The notes beneath the pieces are model-generated. The model worked only from the letters and a program-made list of their open reading frames with translations. It was not told the origin of the DNA and did not search any database. From the NCBI GenBank assembly GCA_023392475.1, contig JAEVZA010000055.1, positions 1 to 9,206 of the forward strand: a DNA stretch of 9,206 nt. The letters are read 5' to 3'. Below, piece by piece: positions 1 through 7,194 of the stretch; position 1 is the stretch's first letter; the number at the start of each line of letters is the position of its first letter. The stretch comes from Actinomycetes bacterium. GTDB taxonomy: Bacteria > Actinomycetota > Acidimicrobiia > Acidimicrobiales > Microtrichaceae. The translations under genes and the position numbers were made by a program.

Positions 1-1
1 G

Positions 2-70
2 CTGACGACGACGACGTCGCCGGCCGCGCCGTCCAGCCTCCCCGGCACGTCCGCCGGCCGGGAGCGCTGA
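2..70 (+). CDS. C-terminal tail of an upstream protein (partial), possibly FtsL-like
   Basis: The frame starting at base 2 is open and stops at TGA 68-70, giving 22 residues that begin LTTTTSPAAPSS and end SAGRER. The gene begins before the window, so no domain is visible. A short Thr/Pro/Ser/Ala-rich end such as this is a disordered tail, similar in style to the end of the FtsI that follows. In dcw clusters the gene just before ftsI is normally ftsL, a small one-pass division protein whose C-terminus lies outside the membrane, so an FtsL-like protein is the likely identity. That rests on position only. The stop lies 4 nt before the ftsI start, so the two genes are probably co-transcribed. 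The coding frame is supported by the stop just before ftsI and by the tail composition, and the function is a guess. Confidence 0.5.
   Translation: MTTTTSPAAPSSLPGTSAGRER
60..64 (+). promoter_or_regulatory. Shine-Dalgarno-like site for ftsI
   Basis: GGGAG at 60-64 lies 10 nt before the GTG at 75 and overlaps the last codons of the upstream gene. It supports the GTG at 75 as the ftsI start. The next ATG in frame, near base 141, would begin inside the membrane segment. Confidence 0.5.
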
Positions 71-74
71 CCCG

Positions 75-2081
75 GTGCGTCCGCGGCAGCACGACCAGAC
101 CCGCCGGCGCCTGTACGTGGTGGCGGCGGTCCTCGGGATCATGGCGCTCCTGCCGGTCGTCAAGCTGATCGGGGTCCAGCTCACCGACGCGTCGGCCCTC
201 GCCGAGCGCGGTCGGAGCCAGGGGCGCAGCGAGGTCACGATCCCGGCCATGCGGGGGTCGATCCTCGACCGCAACGGCGTCGAGCTCGCCATGTCCGTGC
301 CCCGGTCGCAGGTCGCGGTGAACAAGTCGCTGCTCGCGAAGGACGGCGTCGACGACGAGGGCTCGCTGCGCGAGTTCGGGACCCGCCTCGCCGGGCTCCT
401 GGGGATCGACCCGCAGGGCGTCGTGGACGCGCTGCTGAAGGCGAAGCCCGACGCGCGGTGGGTCGAGGTGGCGAAGGCCGTCGACGTCGACCGCGCGACG
501 GCGGCGCGGAAGGAGCTGGCGAAGTCGGACATGGCCCGCTCGCTCATGATCGACCCGACGACCGAGCGGGTGCACCCGGGCGGGGACTCGGGTCTGCGCG
601 TGATCGGCACCGTCGGTCCGGACGGCCCCGGCCCCCGGGCGGGCGTCGAGGCGTCGTACGACGAGGTGCTCCAGGGCCACGAGGGCGTCGAGGAGGTGGA
701 GCGCGACCCCGACGGCGAGACGATCATCGGCGGCGAGCGCGTCAAGCAGGCGCCGCGCCCGGGCGAGGACGTGCAGGTCACGCTCGACCGCACGCTCCAG
801 TACGAGACCGAGCAGATCCTGTCGAAGGGCTCGGCCAACGCCCGCGCCGCCGGTGGGATCGCCATCATCGGCCGCCCGTCGACGGGTGAGCTGCTCGCGG
901 TCGCCGGGGTGGAGCGCAACGAGCAGACCGGGCAGGTGGAGCTGTCGCAGAAGCCGCTCGCCTTCTCCAACGCCTACCAGGCCGGCTCGGTGTTCAAGCT
1001 CGTGACGACCGCCGCCGCCTACGAGGCCGGGGTCATCGACGACAACTCGACCTTCCAGGTGCCGGAGAGCATCAAGGTGTACGACCGCACGTTCACCGAC
1101 AACGAGAACCACCCGACGGAGGCGATGGACGTCGACCAGATCGTCGCCCACTCCTCCAACGTCGGCACGATCGAGATCTCGAAGCTGCTCGGCGCGCAGA
1201 AGCTGCACGCCGCGCTGCAGGCCTTCGGCTTCGGGCGCACCTCCGGCGTCGGCCACCCCGCCGAGAGCCCGGGCCTGCTCCCGGGGGTCGCCACCTGGAC
1301 CCCGCCCGACACCGCGGCCGCAGCGATCGGCACCTTCCAGTCGACGACCGTCCTGCAGCTGTGGTCCGCCTACAACGTGATCGCCAACCAGGGCATCTAC
1401 GTGCCGCCGAAGCTGGTCGAGGGCACGGTCGGTGCCGACGGCCGCCTCGATCCCGCTCCGGCCGCGCCGACCCGGCGCGTCGTCTCGGCCTCGACGGCCG
1501 CCAAGGTGCAGCGGGCGCTGCGGGCCGTCGTCCAGGAGGGCACCGGCAAGCAGTGGGACCTCCCGGGGTTCCCGGTCGCCGCCAAGACCGGCACCGGGCG
1601 CATGCCCAGCCCGCAGAAGGTGGCGAAGGACGACGACTACCTGTGGCCGGACGGCATGTACCACCACGTGACGACGTTCGCCGGGTACCTGCCGGCGGAC
1701 AAGCCGCAGGTGTCGATCACGGTGATGCTGTTCGACACGGCCCAGGGGCTCACCGGCTCCACGTCGGCCGGACCGGTGTTCTCGGATCTGGCCAAGCTCA
1801 GCATCCGCGAGCTGTCGATCGCCCCGACGAACGGCGCCACGCCCGGCGACGCCTCGGCGGCGGCCGTCACGGCCGGCGGGGCCACGACCACCACGACGCC
1901 GGGCCGCCCGATCCGGTCGGCGCCCGCGACGGACACCGTCGCCGCCACGGAGCGGGACCTCGTGTCGGGCCCGACGACGTCGAAGCGGTCTGGCGGGAGC
2001 GGCGGGGCCTCCACCCGTTCCGGCGCCACGTCGACCACGATGGCTCCTTCGAAGGCCCGGGGCGCCACCGGCACCGGGTGA
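75..2081 (+). CDS. ftsI: FtsI / PBP3, septal peptidoglycan transpeptidase (class B PBP)
   Basis: This is the D,D-transpeptidase that cross-links new septal peptidoglycan; it is anchored in the membrane, acts outside it, and partners FtsW. The 668-residue product has a short basic cytoplasmic N-terminus, one membrane segment at about 13-36, and a class B pedestal domain opening with RGSILDRNG (60-68). The transpeptidase domain runs from about 255 to 580. All three active-site motifs are present: SVFK with nucleophile S305 and K308, SSN at 360-362, and KTG at 504-506. There are no PASTA repeats. Residues from about 585 to 668 are an Ala/Thr/Ser/Gly-rich tail with TTTTTPG near 604-610, which makes the protein longer than the E. 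coli enzyme (588 residues). The start is GTG 75, backed by GGGAG at 60-64 and by a normal cytoplasmic leader before the membrane segment. The call is secure from motifs and neighbours; the role of the tail is unknown. Confidence 0.96.
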   Translation: MRPRQHDQTRRRLYVVAAVLGIMALLPVVKLIGVQLTDASALAERGRSQGRSEVTIPAMRGSILDRNGVELAMSVPRSQVAVNKSLLAKDGVDDEGSLREFGTRLAGLLGIDPQGVVDALLKAKPDARWVEVAKAVDVDRATAARKELAKSDMARSLMIDPTTERVHPGGDSGLRVIGTVGPDGPGPRAGVEASYDEVLQGHEGVEEVERDPDGETIIGGERVKQAPRPGEDVQVTLDRTLQYETEQILSKGSANARAAGGIAIIGRPSTGELLAVAGVERNEQTGQVELSQKPLAFSNAYQAGSVFKLVTTAAAYEAGVIDDNSTFQVPESIKVYDRTFTDNENHPTEAMDVDQIVAHSSNVGTIEISKLLGAQKLHAALQAFGFGRTSGVGHPAESPGLLPGVATWTPPDTAAAAIGTFQSTTVLQLWSAYNVIANQGIYVPPKLVEGTVGADGRLDPAPAAPTRRVVSASTAAKVQRALRAVVQEGTGKQWDLPGFPVAAKTGTGRMPSPQKVAKDDDYLWPDGMYHHVTTFAGYLPADKPQVSITVMLFDTAQGLTGSTSAGPVFSDLAKLSIRELSIAPTNGATPGDASAAAVTAGGATTTTTPGRPIRSAPATDTVAATERDLVSGPTTSKRSGGSGGASTRSGATSTTMAPSKARGATGTG

Positions 2082-2094
2082 CGACGACTCGGAC

Positions 2095-2100
2095 GGGAGA
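2095..2100 (+). promoter_or_regulatory. Shine-Dalgarno-like site for murE, in the only intergenic gap
   Basis: GGGAGA at 2095-2100 lies in the 31-nt gap (2082-2112) between ftsI and murE. It ends 12 nt before the GTG at 2113, which is somewhat long. It would be about 30 nt from the next in-frame GTG at 2131, so it favours 2113. I see no hairpin or clear promoter elements in this short gap. Confidence 0.45.
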
Positions 2101-2112
2101 CTGGGCGCGGCC

Positions 2113-3573
2113 GTGCTCGACGACAGCGGAGTGGACGACGGCGGGGTGGACGTGCCGGTGACGGTCGGCGCCCTCGCGGCGACGATCGGCGCGCGCCTGC
2201 TCGGAGCGGCGGACGCCGTCCCCACCGCGGTCACCCACGACTCGCGACGGGTCGGCCGGGGCACGCTCTTCTGCTGCGTCGTCGGCGCCAACGTGGACGG
2301 GCACGACTTCGCACCCGACGCCGTCGCCGCGGGCGCCGTCGCGCTGCTCGTGGAGCGGGAGCTGCCGACCGCCGCGCTGCCGCACCCCGTCCCGCAGCTG
2401 GTCGTCGAGGACGTGCGCGCCGCGCTCGGGCCGGCCGCCGCAGCCGTGCTGGGTCGACCCGCCGAGCGGCTCCGCACCGTGGGCGTGACCGGCACCAACG
2501 GCAAGACCACGGTCGTGACCATGCTCGGCCACGTGCTCGATCGCGCCGGCCGCTCGGTCGGTGTCGTCGGCACGCTCACGGGCGAGCGCACCACCCCCGA
2601 GGCCACCGACCTGCAGGCGCGCCTCGCCGCGTTCGTCGAGGAGGGCGTGACCGACGTGGCCATGGAGGTCTCGTCCCACGCCCTCGTGCTCCACCGCGTC
2701 GACGGCATCGTGTTCGACGTCGGCGTCTTCACGAACCTCGGCCAGGACCACCTCGACTTCCACGGGACCCCCGAGGCGTACTTCGCGGCGAAGGCCACCC
2801 TGTTCGAGCCGGAGCGCTCGCGTGCGGGCGTCGTCGACGTGGACGACGTCCACGGCCGGCTCCTCGTCGACGCGTCGGAGCGCCCCCTGACCGCGGTGTC
2901 GCTGGCGGACGCCCACGACCTCCGCACCGCCGCCGACGGCTCGACCTTCACCTGGCGCGGCCAGCCAGTGTCGCTGCCCGTGCCCGGCCGCCACAACGTG
3001 GCGAACGCGCTGCTCGCCGCCGAGGCGTGCCGGCTGCTCGGGGTCGACGACGCCACCGTCGCCCGGGCCCTCGCGGACGTGCCCGTGGTGCCCGGCCGCT
3101 TCGAGTCGGTGGACGCCGGCCAGCCCTTCCAGGTGGTCGTGGACTACGCCCACACGCCCGACGCGCTGGAGGAGGTGCTGCTCGCCTCCCGGGAGCTGGT
3201 GGGTCGCGGCGCGCTGACCGTCGTGTTCGGCTGCGGGGGCGACCGTGACGCCACGAAGCGCCCGGTGATGGGGGAGGTGGCCTGCCGCCTGGCGGACGTC
3301 GTGGTCCTCACGAACGACAACCCGCGCTCGGAGGACCCGCTTCGCATCCTCGACGAGATCCGGACAGGATGCAGCGGTGCCCCCCACGTCGAACCGGACC
3401 GTCGCGCCGCCATCCGCCAGGCCCTCGCCGGGGCCCGACCGGGTGACCTGGTGCTGATCGCCGGGAAGGGGCACGAGCAGGGCCAGGTCCACGGAGACCG
3501 CGTCGAGCCGTTCGACGACCGCGTCGTGGCCCGCGAGGAGCTGGTCGCCCTCGGCGTCGGGGGTGGCTCGTGA
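2113..3573 (+). CDS. murE: MurE, UDP-MurNAc-L-Ala-D-Glu:diaminopimelate ligase
   Basis: A cytoplasmic ATP-dependent ligase that adds the third stem-peptide residue to UDP-MurNAc-L-Ala-D-Glu. The 486 residues match the family length (E. coli 495) and show the three Mur-ligase domains. The N-terminal UDP-binding domain includes THDSRRV (41-47). The central ATPase domain has the P-loop TGTNGKTT (126-133), EVSSHAL (185-191) and K227 in AAKATLF, the usual carbamylated lysine position. HNVANAL is at 294-300, and a C-terminal domain follows. DNPR at 402-405 is the signature of diaminopimelate-adding MurE, unlike the lysine-adding enzymes. It does not separate meso- from LL-diaminopimelate, since LL-DAP actinobacteria are also expected to carry it. 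GTG 2113 is the longest start, but in-frame GTGs at 2131, 2146, 2152 and 2158 are alternatives. Its stop overlaps the mraY start by 4 nt, with no murF between them. Confidence 0.96.
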   Translation: MLDDSGVDDGGVDVPVTVGALAATIGARLLGAADAVPTAVTHDSRRVGRGTLFCCVVGANVDGHDFAPDAVAAGAVALLVERELPTAALPHPVPQLVVEDVRAALGPAAAAVLGRPAERLRTVGVTGTNGKTTVVTMLGHVLDRAGRSVGVVGTLTGERTTPEATDLQARLAAFVEEGVTDVAMEVSSHALVLHRVDGIVFDVGVFTNLGQDHLDFHGTPEAYFAAKATLFEPERSRAGVVDVDDVHGRLLVDASERPLTAVSLADAHDLRTAADGSTFTWRGQPVSLPVPGRHNVANALLAAEACRLLGVDDATVARALADVPVVPGRFESVDAGQPFQVVVDYAHTPDALEEVLLASRELVGRGALTVVFGCGGDRDATKRPVMGEVACRLADVVVLTNDNPRSEDPLRILDEIRTGCSGAPHVEPDRRAAIRQALAGARPGDLVLIAGKGHEQGQVHGDRVEPFDDRVVAREELVALGVGGGS

Positions 3574-4601
3574 TCCGCCTCGTGCTCGCCGCCGGCATCG
3601 CGACCGCCGTCACGCTGATCGGCACCCGGCTGCTGATCACCTGGCTGACCAACCGCCGGATCGGCCAGCCCATCCACGAGGACGTGCCCGAGGGCCACAC
3701 CGTGAAGGCCGGCACGCCCACGATGGGCGGCATCGCCATCGTGATCGGGGCCATCGCGGGCTACCTCGTGTCGGACCTCTACGACGGCGTGTTCACCTGG
3801 ACAGGCCTCGCGACGATGGGCGCCATCGCCGGTGCCGGCGTCGTCGGCTTCCTCGACGACTGGATCAGCATCGCCAACGAGCGGAACCTCGGGCTGAACA
3901 AGCGGGCGAAGATGATCGGCCTGCTCGTCGTCGCCGTGTCGTTCGCGCTGGTGATGATCTGGAAGACCAACGTCCACACCACCGTGAGCTTCACCCGCTG
4001 GGTCGACATCGGCTGGACGCTCGGCAAGGGCCTCTGGGTCGTGTGGGCGGTGCTGGTCATCGCCGCGTGCTCCAACGCGGTGAACCTCACCGACGGGCTC
4101 GACGGCCTCGCTGCCGGGTCGAGCGCGATCGTGTTCGCCGCCTACGTGGTCATCGGCTACTGGATCTTTCGCCACCCGGGGCTCTACGGGATCAGCGTCG
4201 GCCTCGACCTCGCCGTCGTGGCGGCCGCGATGATGGGGGCCTGCGCCGGGTTCCTGTGGTGGAACGCCGCGCCCGCGCAGATCTTCATGGGCGACACCGG
4301 GTCGCTCGCCATCGGGACCGGTCTCGCCGCGCTCGCGCTGTCGTCGTCGACCGTGCTCCTCCTGCCGATCATCGGGCTGCTCTTCGTGCTCGAGACCGTC
4401 TCGGTCATCGTCCAGGTCCTGTCGTTCCGCACGACGGGTCGCCGGGTCTTCCGCATGGCACCCATCCACCACCACTTCGAGCTGGTGGGGTGGCCCGAGA
4501 CCACGGTGATCATCCGCATGTGGATGCTGACCGCCGGCTGCACCGCGGTCGGCCTGGGGCTCTTCTACCGGGAGTTCATCAACGCGGGGGGCCTGGGGTG
4601 A
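3570..4601 (+). CDS. mraY: MraY, phospho-MurNAc-pentapeptide transferase
   Basis: An integral membrane enzyme that transfers phospho-MurNAc-peptide from UDP to undecaprenyl phosphate, giving lipid I. The 343 residues are near family length (E. coli 360) and show about ten hydrophobic segments, the first at about 4-26 and the last at about 313-333. Family motifs are all present: GTPTMGG (48-54), the Asp pair D96-D97 in FLDDW, NAVNLTDGLDGLA (169-181), the catalytic-site aspartate D241 in FMGDTGS, and MAPIHHHFE (296-304) with the His triplet. The GTG start at 3570 overlaps the murE stop as GTGA, and a G-rich run at 3559-3566 could serve as ribosome binding site. The N-terminal MIRLVLAAGIA is the usual MraY opening. 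The stop overlaps the murD start by 4 nt. No anomaly seen within the protein. Confidence 0.97.
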   Translation: MIRLVLAAGIATAVTLIGTRLLITWLTNRRIGQPIHEDVPEGHTVKAGTPTMGGIAIVIGAIAGYLVSDLYDGVFTWTGLATMGAIAGAGVVGFLDDWISIANERNLGLNKRAKMIGLLVVAVSFALVMIWKTNVHTTVSFTRWVDIGWTLGKGLWVVWAVLVIAACSNAVNLTDGLDGLAAGSSAIVFAAYVVIGYWIFRHPGLYGISVGLDLAVVAAAMMGACAGFLWWNAAPAQIFMGDTGSLAIGTGLAALALSSSTVLLLPIIGLLFVLETVSVIVQVLSFRTTGRRVFRMAPIHHHFELVGWPETTVIIRMWMLTAGCTAVGLGLFYREFINAGGLG

Positions 4602-5968
4602 CCCGACCCGACCGCCTGCCGGAGCGGCGGTTGCTGCTCCACGGGCTCGGGGTGACCAACGCCGCCGCGGCGCGGGCCGCCGTCGCGCACGGGCGCACGG
4701 TGGTGCTGAGCGACGACCGGGAGCCCGCGCTCGCGCACGAGCTGGCCGGCGAGCTCGGCGTGGAGGTGCGCCTGCGACCCGATGCGGCGGAGCTGGCCGA
4801 CCTCGTCGCCGGCGCCGACGCGGTGGTGCCGGCGCCGGGGCTGCCCGAGTCGCACCCCCTCTTCGACCTGGCGCGGCGCGCCGGTCGGCCGGTGCTCAGC
4901 GAGTTCGACCTCGCGGGCGCCTGGGACGACCGGCCGGTCCTCGCGATCACGGGCACGAACGGCAAGACGACGGTCACGACCCTCGTCGAGCAGATGCTGC
5001 TGCGCTCCGGCCGGCGGACCGCCGCGGTCGGCAACCTCGACGTCCCGCTCGTGGCCGCCATCGCGGATCCCGGCCCGGAGGTGTTCGCCGTCGAGGCCTC
5101 GTCCTTCCGGCTCGCCCACAGCCGCGCCTTCTCGCCCGCGGTCGGCACCTGGCTCAACTTCGCCGAGGACCACCTCGACGTCCACGCGACGGTCGAGGGC
5201 TACCGGTCCGCCAAGGCGCGGATCTGGGCGGACCAGGCCGGCGACGACGTCGCGGTCGCCAACGCGGAGGACGCGGTGGTCGCGTCGGCCGCCGGCGCGC
5301 TCGGGCCGAGCGGTCCCCGCGTCGTCCGGTACGGCCTCGCGGCGGAGGTCGCCGGCGCACGGGTGGACTACCACGAGCGCGACGGCATGCTCGTCGGCCC
5401 GGAGGGGGAGCTGGTCGCGATCGGGGAGCTCTGGCGCGCCCTGCCCCACGACCGCTCGAACGCCCTCGCAGCGACCGCCACGGCGCTGGCCGGCGGCGCG
5501 ACCCTCGACGGCGTGCGCGAGGCGCTCCGGGACTTCCGCGGCCTGCCGCACCGCGTCGAGCTCGTGGGGGAGCGCGACGGGGTCCGCTGGTACGACGACT
5601 CGAAGGCGACGGCGCCCCACGCGACGCTCGCCGCGCTCTCCGGGTTCGACTCGGTCGTGCTCGTGGCGGGCGGCCGCAACAAGGGCCTGGACCTCGGCGC
5701 CCTCCGTGCGGCGTCCGACCGGGTCCGGGCGGTGGTCGGGATCGGCGAGTCGGCGACCGACGTGGTCGCCGCCTTCCCCGGGGTCCCCGGCAGGGTCACG
5801 GGATCGATGGCCGACGCCGTCGAGGCGGCGCACGAGCTGGCGGGGCGCGGCGACGTCGTCCTCCTGTCCCCGGGCTGCGCCTCGTTCGACTGGTACGACT
5901 CGTACGCCGCCCGCGGTGACGACTTCGCGGCCCAGGTGCGCGCCCTCGTGCTGGAGCCGGCGTCGTGA
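4598..5968 (+). CDS. murD: MurD, UDP-MurNAc-L-Ala:D-glutamate ligase
   Basis: A cytoplasmic ATP-dependent ligase that adds D-Glu to UDP-MurNAc-L-Ala. The 456-residue product fits the family (E. coli 438). It begins with a Rossmann-like UDP-binding domain (LLLHGLGVTN, 12-21). The P-loop ITGTNGKTT lies at 117-125, EASSF at 166-170, the lysine of SAKARIW at K206 (usual carbamylation position), and LPHDRSNALAA at 282-292. The C-terminal domain has DDSKATAPHAT (333-343) and LSPGCASFD (423-431), the MurD-specific features that exclude MurE or MurF. The family consensus of the first is DSKATN, so Ala339 replaces Asn. The frame stays open far upstream through mraY, so the start rests on homology and on the GTG at 4598 overlapping the mraY stop as GTGA. 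A G-run at 4586-4591 sits 6 nt before it. The stop overlaps ftsW by 4 nt. Confidence 0.95.
   Translation: MTRPDRLPERRLLLHGLGVTNAAAARAAVAHGRTVVLSDDREPALAHELAGELGVEVRLRPDAAELADLVAGADAVVPAPGLPESHPLFDLARRAGRPVLSEFDLAGAWDDRPVLAITGTNGKTTVTTLVEQMLLRSGRRTAAVGNLDVPLVAAIADPGPEVFAVEASSFRLAHSRAFSPAVGTWLNFAEDHLDVHATVEGYRSAKARIWADQAGDDVAVANAEDAVVASAAGALGPSGPRVVRYGLAAEVAGARVDYHERDGMLVGPEGELVAIGELWRALPHDRSNALAATATALAGGATLDGVREALRDFRGLPHRVELVGERDGVRWYDDSKATAPHATLAALSGFDSVVLVAGGRNKGLDLGALRAASDRVRAVVGIGESATDVVAAFPGVPGRVTGSMADAVEAAHELAGRGDVVLLSPGCASFDWYDSYAARGDDFAAQVRALVLEPAS
5953..5956 (+). promoter_or_regulatory. Shine-Dalgarno site for ftsW inside the end of murD
   Basis: GGAG at 5953-5956 lies 8 nt before the GTG at 5965, which is ideal spacing. 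It supports GTG 5965 as the start and therefore the long basic N-terminus of FtsW. Confidence 0.5.
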
Positions 5969-7194
5969 GCACCGGCCGCCGCACCACCACGACCGCCAAG
6001 CGCCCGGCCCGGAAGCGGGCGGCGCCGATGGCCCGCACGGCCGTGAGGCGCCCCGAGGTCGAGGTCATCCGCCGGGCGCCCAGCCCGGAGCTGGTCGTGG
6101 TCGTGGTCGTCGGCCTCCTCTGCGGGCTCGGGCTCGTGATGGTGTACTCCGCGTCGTCCGTGCTGGCGGTGCGCCAGACCGGGCACAGCTGGTCGATCGT
6201 CGCCCGCCAGGTCATGTGGCTCGTGGTCGGCGTCGCCGCGGCCTACGGCGCGTCGCGCGTCTCGATGCGGACCTGGCGCGACCGCGTCGCCGGCCCGATG
6301 CTCCTCGTGTCCGTCGCGCTGCTCGCCTACGTGGCGCTCGCCGTGCTGGGCCGGCGGGTCGGGATCGACCGCCTGCCGTTCGTGCTCGACGTGAACGGCG
6401 CCACCCGGTGGCTCGGCATCGGCTCCTTCCAGCTGCAGCCCTCCGAGATCGCCAAGCCGGCGCTCATCCTGTGGCTCGCCCGCCTGCTCTCGGAGCCCCG
6501 GCGGGACCTCGGCACGTTCCAGGGGCTGAAGCCGGTCTTGCTCAGCGCGGGCGTGGTCGGCGCGCTCGTGCTCGTCGGCGACGACCTCGGCACCACGATG
6601 CTCCTCGGCGCGGTCGTGCTCACCATGTTCTTCATGGCCGGGGCGCCGCTGAAGGTGATCGGCATCTTCAGCGGGGTGCTGGCCGGCGCGGCGGCGTTCG
6701 TGATCCTGGGGCTCGAGTCCTTCCGGGCGACGCGGATCATGGCCTTCCTCCAACCCGGCAGGCACCAGAGCGGCGCGGCGTACCAGCTGCTGCAGAGCCA
6801 GATCGGCCTCGCGTCGGGCGGGCTCTTCGGCACCGGGCCCGGCCTCTCCAAGTCCAAGTGGGGGTTCCTGCCCGAGGCCCACACCGACTTCATCCTCGCC
6901 GTCATCGGCGAGGAGCTCGGCCTCATCGGCACGCTCGTGGTCATCGGCCTCTTCGTCGGCTTCATCGCCGCCGGCTGCACGATCGCCATGCGGGCGGCCA
7001 CGCAGTTCGGCCGGCTGGTGGCGTTCGGGGTCACCACCTGGATCGGCGTGCAGGCGCTCATCAACATCGGGGTCACCGTCGGGACGCTGCCCACCAAGGG
7101 GATCACGCTGCCCTTCGTGTCGTACGGGGGCTCGTCGCTCCTGATGTCGCTCTTCGGCGTCGGCATCCTGCTGTCGGTCGCCCGGCAGGGATGA
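5965..7194 (+). CDS. ftsW: FtsW, septal SEDS peptidoglycan glycosyltransferase
   Basis: A multi-pass membrane protein of the SEDS family that polymerises lipid II into glycan at the septum together with FtsI. The 409 residues contain about ten hydrophobic segments from about 43 onward. SEDS motifs visible are NGATRWL (144-150), QPSEIAKPA (158-166), LPEAHTDFI (302-310) with D308 at the catalytic aspartate position, and LPTKGITLPFVSYGGSSL (375-392). Cluster position beside murD and murG identifies it as FtsW and not RodA. The first 40 or so residues are cytoplasmic and strongly basic, with TTTT and many Arg/Lys. The C-terminus ends directly after the last membrane segment (SVARQG). The loop before NGATRWL looks several residues longer than usual. 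GTG 5965 overlaps the murD stop as GTGA and has GGAG 8 nt upstream. Confidence 0.95.
   Translation: MSTGRRTTTTAKRPARKRAAPMARTAVRRPEVEVIRRAPSPELVVVVVVGLLCGLGLVMVYSASSVLAVRQTGHSWSIVARQVMWLVVGVAAAYGASRVSMRTWRDRVAGPMLLVSVALLAYVALAVLGRRVGIDRLPFVLDVNGATRWLGIGSFQLQPSEIAKPALILWLARLLSEPRRDLGTFQGLKPVLLSAGVVGALVLVGDDLGTTMLLGAVVLTMFFMAGAPLKVIGIFSGVLAGAAAFVILGLESFRATRIMAFLQPGRHQSGAAYQLLQSQIGLASGGLFGTGPGLSKSKWGFLPEAHTDFILAVIGEELGLIGTLVVIGLFVGFIAAGCTIAMRAATQFGRLVAFGVTTWIGVQALINIGVTVGTLPTKGITLPFVSYGGSSLLMSLFGVGILLSVARQG

Noticed and set aside
1860..2060. Thr-codon-rich stretch as a DNA repeat or phase-variable tract
   Set aside because: The Thr codons are mixed (acg, acc) and the run is short, with no perfect repeat unit that would favour slippage.
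2082..2112. Terminator or promoter between ftsI and murE
   Set aside because: No convincing stem-loop with a T-run and no -35/-10 pair that I could support in 31 nt.
1867..3492. Antisense open frame of 541 codons across the end of ftsI and murE
   Set aside because: The translation is His/Val/Arg/Gly-rich with no domain, and the + strand carries clear MurE motifs along its length.
2113..3573. A MurE-MurF fusion to explain the missing murF
   Set aside because: The product is 486 residues with one P-loop and one set of Mur-ligase domains, and DNPR marks it as MurE only.
3563..5968. Possible MraY-MurD fusion, since the murD frame is open from 3563
   Set aside because: The upstream part of that frame is the off-frame reading of mraY, Arg/Pro-rich and without motifs. 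MurD homology begins only near 4598, and mraY has its own proper stop at 4599-4601.
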